From: Steromphala cineraria
Lineage: Eukaryota; Mollusca; Gastropoda; Trochida; Trochidae
DNA: 64,000 nt
Assembly: GCA_916613615.1 (NCBI GenBank)
Contig: OU744732.1
Span: 35,438,478-35,502,477 of the forward strand
Direction of reading: 5' to 3'
This document shows positions 1 through 10,020 of the stretch, piece after piece. The notes beneath the pieces are model-generated. The model saw only the letters and a program-made list of their open reading frames with translations, did not search any database and was not told the DNA's origin. The stretch's first letter is position 1; the number at the start of each line of letters is the position of its first letter. Made by a program: the position numbers and the translations under genes.

Positions 1-1878
1 GATATCTCCTAGGAGATATCGCTTGATCTTCCACAAGCGATATCTCCTGTGAAACACATTTTTGGATGATAAACAGTACTTAATATACAGTATCATTTCA
101 TCGAGAAGTATCGAATGTTGCAAGAAAGTATCATTTTAAAACTTAGCGACGTTGTATAGTGACACTAGGAAGGTTAAAAATCGGACAATGACGTAATTTC
201 TCAAATTGTCAAATTGAAATTAAATAATTACATTTCTGTAAATTATTTTGATGTAAAGGCACACAGCAGTACTTGCAGTCTATCTCAGCTATTGGAATGA
301 ACCTTTTTTTTAAATATTCCCAAAAAGCAGAATCTACGATGATTCAATATATCTTCACAAACAAAAAAAGATCTAAGACTTTGAAAAAACTTCACGCTAG
401 ACAAAGGTTCGGAATACGAACTTAGATTTATAAGACGTTTCATGACAGTGTAGTCATGAGGAATATTAGTCATGCAGAGTTATCTCCCTTGACGTCACAT
501 TTTACCGTAAACTGCATGGTTTATCTTCAAGAAATTATTTCCATAGTATAATAAGAAGTCTGAAAAAATAAGGTAAGAATGTTTTACTTTTGCGATATAT
601 GCCAACATTAGCACACCTGGGCAGTAGATTAAATTGAACTATTAGGCCATTTGGCGAAATATCACGAAAATCTCGGACTTGGCGATCAGATTATGCGAGA
701 CGACCATGGTCGCCTCGGAGGTTTACCGGATATAGTCACGGCGAGCTTGTGGCAAACATTTGTGGCAACTATTATTCATAATTAAATATAACAAGTATGG
801 GCCTTGTTTTGTATACGATAAGTACCTAGGCCTTTATATTTTTATCGGAAGCCTGGCGCAGTCTAAGTAAACCTATCCGCAATAATACTCACTACACTCC
901 CGATATTGGTCTAGCAAAATGTAGGAGCGGGTCGTGTCAGTCGACCTTATACGTTATATGTGCGAATGCATACCATTGCGGCTTGGTAGGTTGATCCCTG
1001 ATTGGTCAATTCGATGGATCGTATTTAATCTAATCATTTAGAACTAATAATAAAAGACATGATAATACCGGTTCAACATAGTCCAGAAAATCTACCAGAG
1101 TAAACAGTCACCATTAACTAAAGAGCTACGACACAAGAATCTGTGTCGAAACGTCGCATTCAATGAACAAAGAAGTTGTCATCCATATATTCCTCAGCAT
1201 TATTACTTGCTAAAGAAACAATTTATGATTTTTTTAAAGAAGTGTGAAGAAAAAAGTTTTAAAAAAACTAAGAGATGGAACATGTGTTTATAAATCTAAT
1301 TCAATTTTACCTAGATATTTGTGGTCGTCGCAGTTACTCAAGTCTATCGAACAAGCAGGTTAGTTTTATTGTTTGCGTAATAAGTCTCATTATCTTCAGA
1401 AATATTGACTAGCTTTCATTTGAACCGGCTTGACATAAAAATTTCATACATGTATTTACATAGGCTACAGATGGCGAATAGAAATGCGCGCTTAAACTAA
1501 TTTGTGAAGCAAAACAAATCCTGCGTAACACCAATTTATGTGCTTTTTCATTTTTAGAAACATTAATATTTCATTTTGAAGCATTCTAATTTTAGAATAT
1601 TAGAGGTACTCTGAGCAATCGATTTTTTTTTAAAAAATTGCAAGCAATGCTTCAAATCTTATGACGTGGCTCTTATCAAGAATACTTTAAAAAAGTAATT
1701 TAAAAAATTACAACATGTTGAGACATTTTAATGATTGTGGCAGGGCAAGATTTATTGTGAAAGATATAGGCTACACTGTTAAAACCACAGGAACCTGATA
1801 ACGTAATTAAAATGGAAGTATAATGTAGATAAGAAAGACCCACCCCTCTATATAATTGAGTATTTAAGAGTATATAGA

Positions 1879-1977
1879 GACTATTTCATTGTTTTTGCCG
1901 AATATCATTTCTATCTCATCGAGTGGAGTGAGAAAGTGATATTTTCACGAGTGGCGCAAAAACAATGAAATAGTCTA
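1879..1977. repeat. Foldback hairpin element
   Basis: The arms begin AGACTATTTCATTGTTTTTG and end with its near-exact reverse complement, around a ~30-base loop with the motif ATCGAGTGGAGTGAG. The architecture matches the hairpins at 3181, 6201, 16018 and 38270, although the arm sequences differ. Confidence 0.6.
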
Positions 1978-2505
1978 TTTATTATAAAATTTAAAGATCA
2001 TAAAACAGAGTTGTCGGACATCGAAAGGCAAACTTTTCCTGTTGTGATGAATGAGAGTCTAGCAACTCCATTTATAATTTCTCGGTAAAAAGAAGTTCGA
2101 TAGAAATAATGCGATATTTAACCGGAAATAGTTTTTCGAAAAATATATAATTGTGTGATTGTTAAATGATATCAGATCTACAATATGACATTGTTTTTGG
2201 TTATAATTAGGTGGAACAAAGGCTTCTTATCTGTTTTGGAAAGTCAGTTTTGACGCGAACGGATACAGTGAGGGAAGCGCTATGTCGGTGCGTCAGATCT
2301 CTCGCTTCGTAAATTTATTTGGCGATAACATGAACAATTATTAACTACAACAACCGAAAACATCGTAAAGGGTCGTTTTTCTTCAATCCTAAACAACGCC
2401 GTGACGCGAGGCGTGCGTTCGATTTCCTCAAAGGGAGATAATCGTGTTTCAAGGAGAGGTAATAGGTTCTGTCCTACTTTTCTCACCGCAGTGAAAACAT
2501 GGATT

Positions 2506-2529
2506 ATATTTTCACTGCAGTGAAAATAT
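2506..2529. repeat. 24-bp perfect palindrome
   Basis: ATATTTTCACTG is followed directly by its reverse complement. Related TTTTCACTG stretches flank it (2482-2500 and 2565-2580) and resemble the unit of the 31-bp array at 37655. Confidence 0.6.
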
Positions 2530-3003
2530 GACTTTCTACTGCTTTTCTAAAAAAATATGGATTATATTTTCACTGTTTAACCCTATATTTCATTGCTAAT
2601 TATATAATCAAAGTGTTTTCACGCGGCAATAATACATCACCCTTTGAAATAAAAAACATTTATTTCTTAAAATGAATCTGTTAACCTAAACTCAGCTTTC
2701 ACCAAATGCTGTGTAAGCCTTCTGCGCACGAACTCATCCCGCTTGAAGCGCCAGTAAAATATAATTTTAAAGCGCTTTTGGGCCTGTATGTTACACCGAA
2801 TATGATTGGTAAAATTGTAGTCAACTCTTTATTATACGGAAGGTGGACGAAATGACGTCTTATGAATAACTAAAGAAATTTATTATATGATTGAGGGTGA
2901 GATACTCTGTTCTATCAGTGAAATAAACCCTCTTTCTGACTACAGTGGCGATAACCTTCATCGTCACTCTACTGAGTGGTGATAAACTTTATCACCACTC
3001 GAG

Positions 3004-3072
3004 TGACGTCAAGTTCAAGACTTTGACGTCATGTAACAATGGTCTGACGTCATGAATTCTCATATGACGTCA
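3004..3072. promoter_or_regulatory. Cluster of four CRE (TGACGTCA) sites with helical phasing
   Basis: Perfect TGACGTCA octamers start at 3004, 3024, 3045 and 3065, spaced 20, 21 and 20 bases, about two helical turns. TGACGTCA is the established CREB/ATF site. No gene start is recognisable nearby, so function is unproven. It may be decayed tandem repeat sequence rather than an enhancer. Confidence 0.45.
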
Positions 3073-3180
3073 CACTGTTACCGCGGTGACGGGCTCTTCC
3101 AAGCGGCCGCTCAACATGAAATTGGCCTTTTTGACGTAATTAGAAGGATTGAATCATTTAATAAATAGAATATATGTCAA

Positions 3181-3261
3181 TTCTTGACAATTACCATGTT
3201 TATCTCATAAATATAAACTTTCTACCTCACTCGATGAGATAAACATGGTATTAGTCAAGAA
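3181..3261. repeat. Foldback hairpin element
   Basis: Arms TTCTTGACAATTACCATGTT and AACATGGTATTAGTCAAGAA face each other around a short loop containing CTCACTCGATGAG. It has the same design as the hairpin at 1879. Confidence 0.55.
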
Positions 3262-3731
3262 AAGACAGATATCCTCTATTTTTTAGCTGGTTAATGACGT
3301 AACAATCGTTTCACCTCACCTCTAAGAAATATTTTCTCAAAGACGGGTGATTCATAATAGACGCAGTGTCTGTTCTTTGTTCTTTCAACAAAATGTTCCC
3401 TTTGCCTTTCACGCATCAATGATTTCATTATTCGCTTGAGACAAAGTCTCAAAGAAATATCATATAGCCTATACCCAATCTGCTCGCCATCCTAGAAGAA
3501 AATAGTAAGGCCGCCAAACGCATATTTCTTTCTTTTCATTTTAAAGGGACAGTAGCACGTTTTTAGGGAAAATATTGGAAATATGTCACTACTTATTTCA
3601 ACCGAATGGGTAATAATTATAACTTTTAATTGGTAGCTTAGATTGCTAAGTAGGATGAGCGGCTAGATTATGCCGTATGTTATAAACGACAGTTTACAGA
3701 AGGAGATAATAGAAAATATCGAATACCACTA

Positions 3732-3884
3732 GTCTATTAAAATCGGCCTAGTTCCGAGGAATAAATATTCATAATATGATATGATATGCTCTAACTAGGA
3801 CCTATCGACATACCAAGTTCCATTCTCGATAGAGTTTATATTTTTGAACCTTTCCCCTCTGAACTAGGCCGATTTTAATCAGAC
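3732..3884. mobile_element. Short MITE-like element
   Basis: Terminal inverted repeats CTATTAAAATCGGCCTAGTTC (left, last base unpaired) and GAACTAGGCCGATTTTAAT (right) bound about 150 bases without coding potential. The superfamily is not recognised. Confidence 0.55.
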
Positions 3885-3920
3885 TTGACTACACATGCTA
3901 TGCATACACCAATTTGCATT

Positions 3921-4286
3921 TTAAAGGGGCAGTAGCACGTTTTCAGGGGGAATAATGTAAGGTGATGTCAGGGATATGAAAATAAATGGTTTCAATTGAA
4001 AGACAAAGTATTTAAATTAAATGGAGCAGTAATAAGTCAAATATAAAACGTAAAGTTTAGCCATGCAACTCCTTTTTCTAACACAAAATGAATAAAAGAT
4101 GTTCACACAAAATGGCCGCCAATGGATTTATGTGAATCTTTATAACTTGTTCTCTTACTATGGATAATTGGTTTGTGTCATGAGATCGTTGACTCTATCA
4201 AAATGATACATTTGGCATTAATTCATATTTATCAGTGAGAAATTTAGAATATGAAATTGCCAAAAAACGTGCTTCTGCCCCTTTTA
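3921..4286. mobile_element. MITE family A copy (CAGTAGCACG ends)
   Basis: The left end TTAAAGGGGCAGTAGCACG and the right end CGTGCTTCTGCCCCTTTTA are inverted. Length is about 366 bases. The interior carries the family marker AAAATGGCCGCCAATGGATT. A terminal fragment of the same family lies at 3541-3570. No coding capacity. Confidence 0.75.
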
Positions 4287-5139
4287 GGACTTGATAAACG
4301 AAAAGATAGCATCCAACCACATTGGTTGCAAAACATGAGGCACAAAGAATCACACACCAGCATTATGTCTGAATCCCCCAAAAATGTTTCACACTTGATA
4401 AAAGGTTGATAAATATTTATCTATAACATCTTGTCACGACATATTAAACATAAACATAACTAACATATTGTGGGGTTTTTATATTAAAAATTGCAGAACT
4501 GTATAAGAGAACACATGAAATTTGTGGGGGTTCCTCCTACATCCAGACATTTGTTGCGCCAAATACTCAATTCTCTCCCCACAGAGGCAGCTCAATCATA
4601 CCCGAGTTAGCCTCTGTTCTATTACGGCTAATACATGGGATAGAAAGTTAGAATTCTGATTGGATCGAGGCAATCAAGGCTAGTTGTTCAATCAGCGACG
4701 CCGTTTCAAAATTGGTCAATCGCAAAACCTCGGCAATTTCCGTGTGGTTCGGCAAAGCTATCGTTGAAATTTAACATCCAGGGGAGATAACTCTTTCTTT
4801 TACAAAACAATGCTTATTACCTTCTCATTAGTATTTGTTTGGTTAATTAGTCAAATAAAATCTTTTATAAATCAAATAATAATTTACAGAATTATGAAAC
4901 AGTTTCTATCTCCCGAAAAATCCTATCCATATCTGATTTTCAAATATTTTCCCTCTCACACTGTTAATGAAAAAATAAACATAAAGGCATGATATTTTCC
5001 ATGTCACTATACGACCGTTAACAATTCCCCAAGTCATGGATATCCAAAAGGTGGCTGCAAATAAGGGAGATATCTTAAGTTACAACTTTTTGCTGCTAGG
5101 GCAATCTGCCGGAGGTGAGGTGAGGTGATCTGGGGTTTA

Positions 5140-5428
5140 TCGCCGCTTTCAAGAATATTTCACTTATATCGCGGCTGCTAGTATTATTGCAGGGAGAAAG
5201 CCCGCAACACCATTGTGGCTATGCATTGCGGTGAAACCTGCGAGCATCGGCTGGAACTAGCAACCATGGGTGGTACTGCGCTGAAATTCAGTAAAGCATT
5301 GCACCCAAACCTGACTGCGTGTAGAACAGTTCTCTACTGCAGACAAAGTTGCCGAGCCCCTGGCGGGATTCGAACCACGGACCTCTTGATCCGAAGCCGA
5401 ACGCGCTAACCACTGCGCTATCCCGCCC
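5140..5428 (-). mobile_element. tRNA-derived SINE
   Basis: On the minus strand, 5428-5355 reads as a tRNA-like head with an A box (TAGCGCAGTGG) and a B box (GGTTCGAATCC), the internal RNA polymerase III promoter. The anticodon stem does not pair well, so it is not a working tRNA. A ~215-base body follows, containing GCGGGCTTTCTCCC. A headless copy lies at 15361-15565. The frame across it on the minus strand is the familiar spurious translation of a tRNA-like head. Confidence 0.65.
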
Positions 5429-5516
5429 CCCAATCTGCCGGAACCCCAGGATCTTGGCGTAGTAGAACAGAGGCTTGCTCGCACTGAGCTGTTTTTGTGG
5501 GGAGAGAATGCAAATA

Positions 5517-5600
5517 CAGTCAGACCTCGATAATCCGAATCTCGAGGTATCCGAACGGTAGCTGGCTGTACCAAACTAATCTCTATATAAACTCATTAAA
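5517..5600. mobile_element. pogo/Tigger-like terminal fragment
   Basis: CAGTCAGACCTCGATAATCC resembles pogo/Tigger-type transposon ends (CAGTNNNACCTCGATAAT...). No matching partner end or transposase is visible nearby. Confidence 0.35.
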
Positions 5601-5991
5601 TGTTGATTCATTAATCCGTTGATTCAGTCTCCGAATCCGAACGCCAACTAGCTGTTACCACTATTTCTGCTTCAATAATCTGGCCGTTCATCAAAAGCGT
5701 TCGTATAACTATAATAAGTAGACGAAGAAGAAGAAGAAGAAAAATATTTTATTTATGTGTCACGCGGTACATGGTCTGATTCGGACGTTGTAAAAAAAAT
5801 GTTAAAAAAGGCGTACCATCCGGCCAAAAGGCCTATGAGACACAAGAATGTCTAAAATGAGTCACATTTATATTTATCATCCAAAACTGTGTTCCACAGG
5901 AGATATCGCTTGTGAAAGATCAAGCGATATCTCCTAGGAGATATCGCTTTGACAGTAGATTTTGAACAATGCCCTTTAATCAGAAAATATA

Positions 5992-6115
5992 TGACATCAC
6001 AAAGGTTTTACATCATCAGTAATGACGTCACAAAGCTATGACGTCATAAACACAACAGCGTCACAGTGCTATGACGCCATTAACATGATGACGTCACAAT
6101 GCTATTACATCACTG
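5992..6115. repeat. CRE-bearing 16-17 bp minisatellite
   Basis: About eight units of a TGACGTCACAATGCTA-like sequence start near 5992, 6009, 6023, 6039, 6057, 6072, 6089 and 6106. Three are perfect CRE octamers (6023, 6039, 6089) and the rest are one or two changes away. It sits just outside the right inverted end of the 1-5950 segment. Confidence 0.5.
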
Positions 6116-6200
6116 GTTTAGGAGTTAGGAGGGCTAGGCAGTGTTCAAAGATGTACATTTTTCATGTTAATGTGCTAAAAAATTATTTGAATGATAAATA

Positions 6201-6343
6201 GAATCTCACCCTCGTGTCTTCTGATATCAAATATATCAACACTCGTTGATAAAAGTAAAATATCCTCGGCAAGCCTCGGATATTTGATACTTTTATCAAC
6301 TTGTGTTGATATATTTGATATCAGAAGACACTTGGGTGAGATT
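6201..6343. repeat. Foldback hairpin with 60-base arms
   Basis: Arms starting GAATCTCACCCTCGTGTCTT and ending with the inverse are almost fully complementary. The loop is GC-rich (CCTCGGCAAGCCTCGG). It has the same architecture as the hairpins at 1879, 3181 and 16018. Confidence 0.65.
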
Positions 6344-6399
6344 CTCTATATATATGATAATGTACATAACAATACAAACATATACAAGTGATGTGATGT

Positions 6400-6745
6400 G
6401 ATGTATGTGATTTTATATTAAATGGTATTATTGAAGCAAATGGCATGCTTACGTCTATTATACATTTTTATTAATAGAGCGGCAAGAGGCTTAACAAACC
6501 TCTCATTACGTAATAAGAATACAAACTGAGCTGTTGAGGACAACTGTGTGAATAAAGGATTGACGCAGGAAATATCCTGCCATACATTATACCTTAGATC
6601 AGAATAAAAGTCACAATCAACAAGAAAATGTATCTCATCTTCAATTACATTGTTTCTGCAAAACTTACAAATCCTATTTTCTAAAGGCGTTTTGGGGCGG
6701 GTATACCTGTCGACTTCTATCTCCAGTGGTAATGTGCCGCAGCGC
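6400..6745 (-). pseudogene. Non-LTR retrotransposon ORF2 C-terminal fragment
   Basis: The minus strand reads as the C-terminal part of a LINE ORF2. The run KLRCGTLPLEIEVDRYTR is followed by a CCHC-type zinc knuckle of the form C-x2-C-x8-H-x4-C (ICKFC ... EIHFLVDC). This pattern is typical of metazoan LINE ORF2 C-termini. Reverse transcriptase and endonuclease are absent, so it is a 5'-truncated dead copy. The clade cannot be settled from this piece. Confidence 0.65.
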
Positions 6746-7154
6746 AGCTTACTCAGTACACTACGTTGAGATTAGTGATCAACACACTGATCGGATCGGT
6801 AAACTTCAATGACAGTGGATTGATACGTGAGTTGAGGGTGTCGGTAGTTTGTGATTGTAATCAATTTAAATGTCTCACTTTGTGTTTCTTAAGTTTGTGA
6901 TGGTAGTAAATTGTGTGATAGCATGAGAGCATACTGGACTTAATGATTACATGGATTTCAAGAAAGTTGAATCCCGCAAAATCCTTAACCAGTATTCATA
7001 CAGTACTTGGGTTATGATTTGCAAAAAGGTTTCATAAGAAAAATACAAAAATGTGAACAGACAGATTAAATTTCCTTTCAGGTTTGTGGCATGACGAGCT
7101 CGCGTGTATACCCTCAATTTAACGTTTTAACACGTGACCATGCGATTGGAGATA

Positions 7155-7246
7155 ATGGACAAGCAGTTAGCCCATAACACTGTTATATACAACAAGAATA
7201 AGAACCTTGTCGAAGATTTGTTGAAAGACGTCATGGCGGCATTCAG
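7155..7246 (+). CDS. Possible first coding exon, unknown gene
   Basis: An ATG at 7155 opens a frame of about 31 codons (beginning MDKQLAHNTVIYNKN) that runs into a good splice donor, CAG|GTAACC, at 7246/7247. Without splicing it stops at 7248-7250. The segment GACGTCATGGCGGC near its end contains CRE-like and YY1-like motifs common in housekeeping promoters, so the true start could be the later ATG. No downstream exon was identified and no family is recognised. A chance frame remains possible. Confidence 0.25.
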
Positions 7247-7312
7247 GTAACCCAAGTTTAATGTTCAAAACAAATCATCACTTTTCCTTCGTTCAGTGCT
7301 TTCAATTTGTCC

Positions 7313-7656
7313 TTAAGGAGCCAGTAGTACGTTTTTTGAAAAATGTATGTTTCGATTTTTCACTGATAATTGTACGCTAGTGCTATATGTATAGTGTCAA
7401 AAACTCTCATTTCACAAACCAATCATCCATAGAGAAAGAACAAATTATCAAAATTCATATAAAATTCATTGGCGGCCATTTTTATGTGAACACCTATAAT
7501 TCTTTTTGTGTAAGAAAAAGGAATCGCATGGCTGACATTTACGTTACATATTAGATTAATTACTGCTTTATTAAGTTTAAATGCATTATCTAAATTAGAA
7601 CTATTTATCTTCAATTTTCTCACATCATATTATATATCTTACTACTGTCCCTTTAA
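7313..7656. mobile_element. MITE family A copy, abutting the next one
   Basis: The left end is a diverged CAGTAGTACG and the right end is ACTACTGTCCCTTTAA. The right TTTAAA is shared with the next copy, so the two lie head to tail with no spacer. The interior marker ATTGGCGGCCATTTT is present in inverse orientation relative to the copy at 3921. Confidence 0.65.
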
Positions 7657-8016
7657 AGGGGCAGTAGCACGTTTTTTGAGAATTTTATATTTTAAATTGT
7701 TCACTGATAATTGTAAGTTAATGTTAAATGTATTATTTTGACAGTGTCAAAAATCTCCTAACAAAAACCAATCATCCATAGTCAGAGGACAAAGTATAAA
7801 GATTCACATAAAATCCATTGGCGGCCATTTTTTTGTGAACACCTTTAATTCATTTTGTGTAAGAAAAGGAATGGCATTGCTAAACTTTACGTTATATATT
7901 TGAATTATTACTGCTCCATTTAGTTTTAATACATTGCCTTCCAATTGGAACCATTAATTTCCATTTTCCAGACATCACCTTATATTCCCCCTAAAAACGT
8001 GCTACTGCCCCTTTAA
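7653..8016. mobile_element. MITE family A copy
   Basis: Both inverted ends are well kept (TTAAAGGGGCAGTAGCACG and CGTGCTACTGCCCCTTTAA). About 364 bases with no coding capacity. Confidence 0.8.
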
Positions 8017-10020
8017 AGAACATAGAAGTAGGTAAACTTAGAGACTTATCTTTACAATGAATGTAATCCACTGTATCAAACACTGATTTTCGATTTTGTC
8101 TTTGGAAAAAACGGTGTAATGGCATGCGATATGCGTGCAAACAGTGAATAAACTAGTTCGGTAACATATTGTTTTGCTTTGATACGAACGTAAAAGGCAA
8201 AATTTATTATATCAAATATCAAATTTGTCCGTTCCCAAAATGGAAAATAGATGAAAAATACGACTTTCAATGGAAATCTGAAAAAAAATCATTTAGGTTC
8301 ACATGCCCAACTTACATTGATACTAGTTATATAACCTATCAAACAATATTAACTTCCGAGAGTCGTTCTGGCTGCTTAAATTAAGTTTCCAAAATTATGT
8401 ATGATTGATTGACGCGCGTCTATGTCCTGTTTTCGATCACAATCGGGAATTGACCTCCCTGTTGTTCATCTTGAACTCTTTAATATCCAATAAATTTACA
8501 TAATAATAAAATTAATTCAACGAAGTTTTACTACCCAAACTTGAAAACCGAAGCCCACACAGCTTTATTTTATAAACTGATTTGGTATTAAAACCATATC
8601 TGCCTAAAATACACTCAAAACAAGGATTTTCTTAAACATTGTTCACGTGTTGAATAAGTGAAATATTAACGTTAACTCCCAATTCATTCATATACATTTA
8701 TATATAAAAGATAGCCTGAAACGGAAGCGAATCGTTGTATATCGTTGCAAATAATGAGAGCGCTAAACAGAATAAATATAAACCGTAAGTCATTCGGTAC
8801 TTTTTGAACTAATAAACTTTCATTGAACTCTGAAATAATTTGATATAATTTGATGCCAATTCAAAAACTTCTTTATCAGAGTTACTACATTGAAGACGCA
8901 TGCCTTTATTATGAAAATATGTATACATGTATATGCTCTTGTGGTTTTTTGAGTTCAGTTTCAGTGGAACAGAATAATTCAACAGGACGCATATCGATCA
9001 CTGGTCATCAACTAATCGGTTTCCCCTAGGTTACCCTTGTTCCAATTGTTCGGCTTAAACCCGGCTTAAATAAGGTTCAAGGTTTTTTTTTTCTTTTTTT
9101 TTTTCTTTTTTTTTTATTCCTCAAACCCTGTAACAATAAAAAACTCAGCAGCCAGGGGACTGCCAAGTCGACATACATAATTGAAATCAAATTCAGTCTG
9201 GGTTACAAGGAAGCCTTTTTAAAAAAATAAAATACAGACAGAAACTTTCACACACCATTCACACCAATACTAGATCAATGTTGGTTTTTTTTAGCAGAAA
9301 GGTGATTTCACGGCCTTCGTAAAGACGATATTAACCGAAATCGAAGTTTAAGCCATTATATTGGCATTGTATTATGATATTGTGTTTTTCAGAAGCATCT
9401 TAATTAGTTCACGTTGTTCGAGAACAGGGCAATTGTAGCTATTAAGTCTGATCGAAGTGAATGCCATAGTAACAAGCAAGCCTTTGTAATTCGATGTTGT
9501 GTTTTGGAGCATGTTTACGCGAAAAGTATCCCATAATTCACCATAGAATTTTACGGTGTCCGTGAACATTCTTGAAAACAGTTCGATCGAACGATGCTCA
9601 GGTAATGTTGCGATGACACCAAGCTGTATGGGTTTAATAAGGGTGTGAACGTTACAGTATTACGTAAGGATGATTCGGGCAAATACTCGGGCCTAACGGA
9701 TGCTATATACACACACTAGGTTTCTTTGACCCGATGATGTTGTGACGCATACTCGTGCAACAGGATGCGTACTTCTATTTAGATGGAAATCTGACAAATT
9801 CTTAAGAAACCGGTAAGTCGCCTTTGATATTAATACACTTCCGAATAATCATTTATGAAAATGCATTCATGGTATCCTTCGGAAAAGGATTGCTAACGAA
9901 AAACCCATTATTGCTTTTTTCTTTTCAATGACGTTTATTCTTAAATGTAAAAGTCCTATTGAGGTAATGTTTAGGAAAAGCTATACGTAGGGGCATTCTC
10001 TTTTTCAGACCAAATTGGCT
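8017..10020. other. No gene recognised; T-rich tract
   Basis: AT-rich sequence with only short chance frames. A run of T broken by single C bases (about 9082-9116) followed by unique sequence could be the tail of a minus-strand retrotransposon, but no coding remnant supports this. Confidence 0.4.

Larger units (their letters stand above)
1..5950. repeat. Segment bounded by inverted end repeats (about 75-80 bp)
   Basis: The first ~80 bases and the reverse complement of 5866-5950 match closely. Both carry the palindrome AGCGATATCTCCTAGGAGAT, then a second copy of the GCGATATCTCC motif, then a shared stretch ending in TTTGGATGATAAA. The left end is cut by the window edge. No reading frame inside exceeds about 105 codons and none resembles a transposase. 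It may be a large non-autonomous DNA element carrying later insertions (hairpins, MITEs and a SINE lie inside it), or two unrelated copies of a short repeat in opposite orientation. Confidence 0.5.

Noticed and set aside
5355..5428. A possible functional tRNA gene
   Set aside because: A and B boxes are present, but the anticodon and T stems pair poorly and it is joined to a repeated SINE body.
5257..5574. A 105-codon minus-strand frame containing IAQWLARSASDQEV
   Set aside because: This is the well-known artefact of translating a tRNA-like SINE head, not a protein gene.
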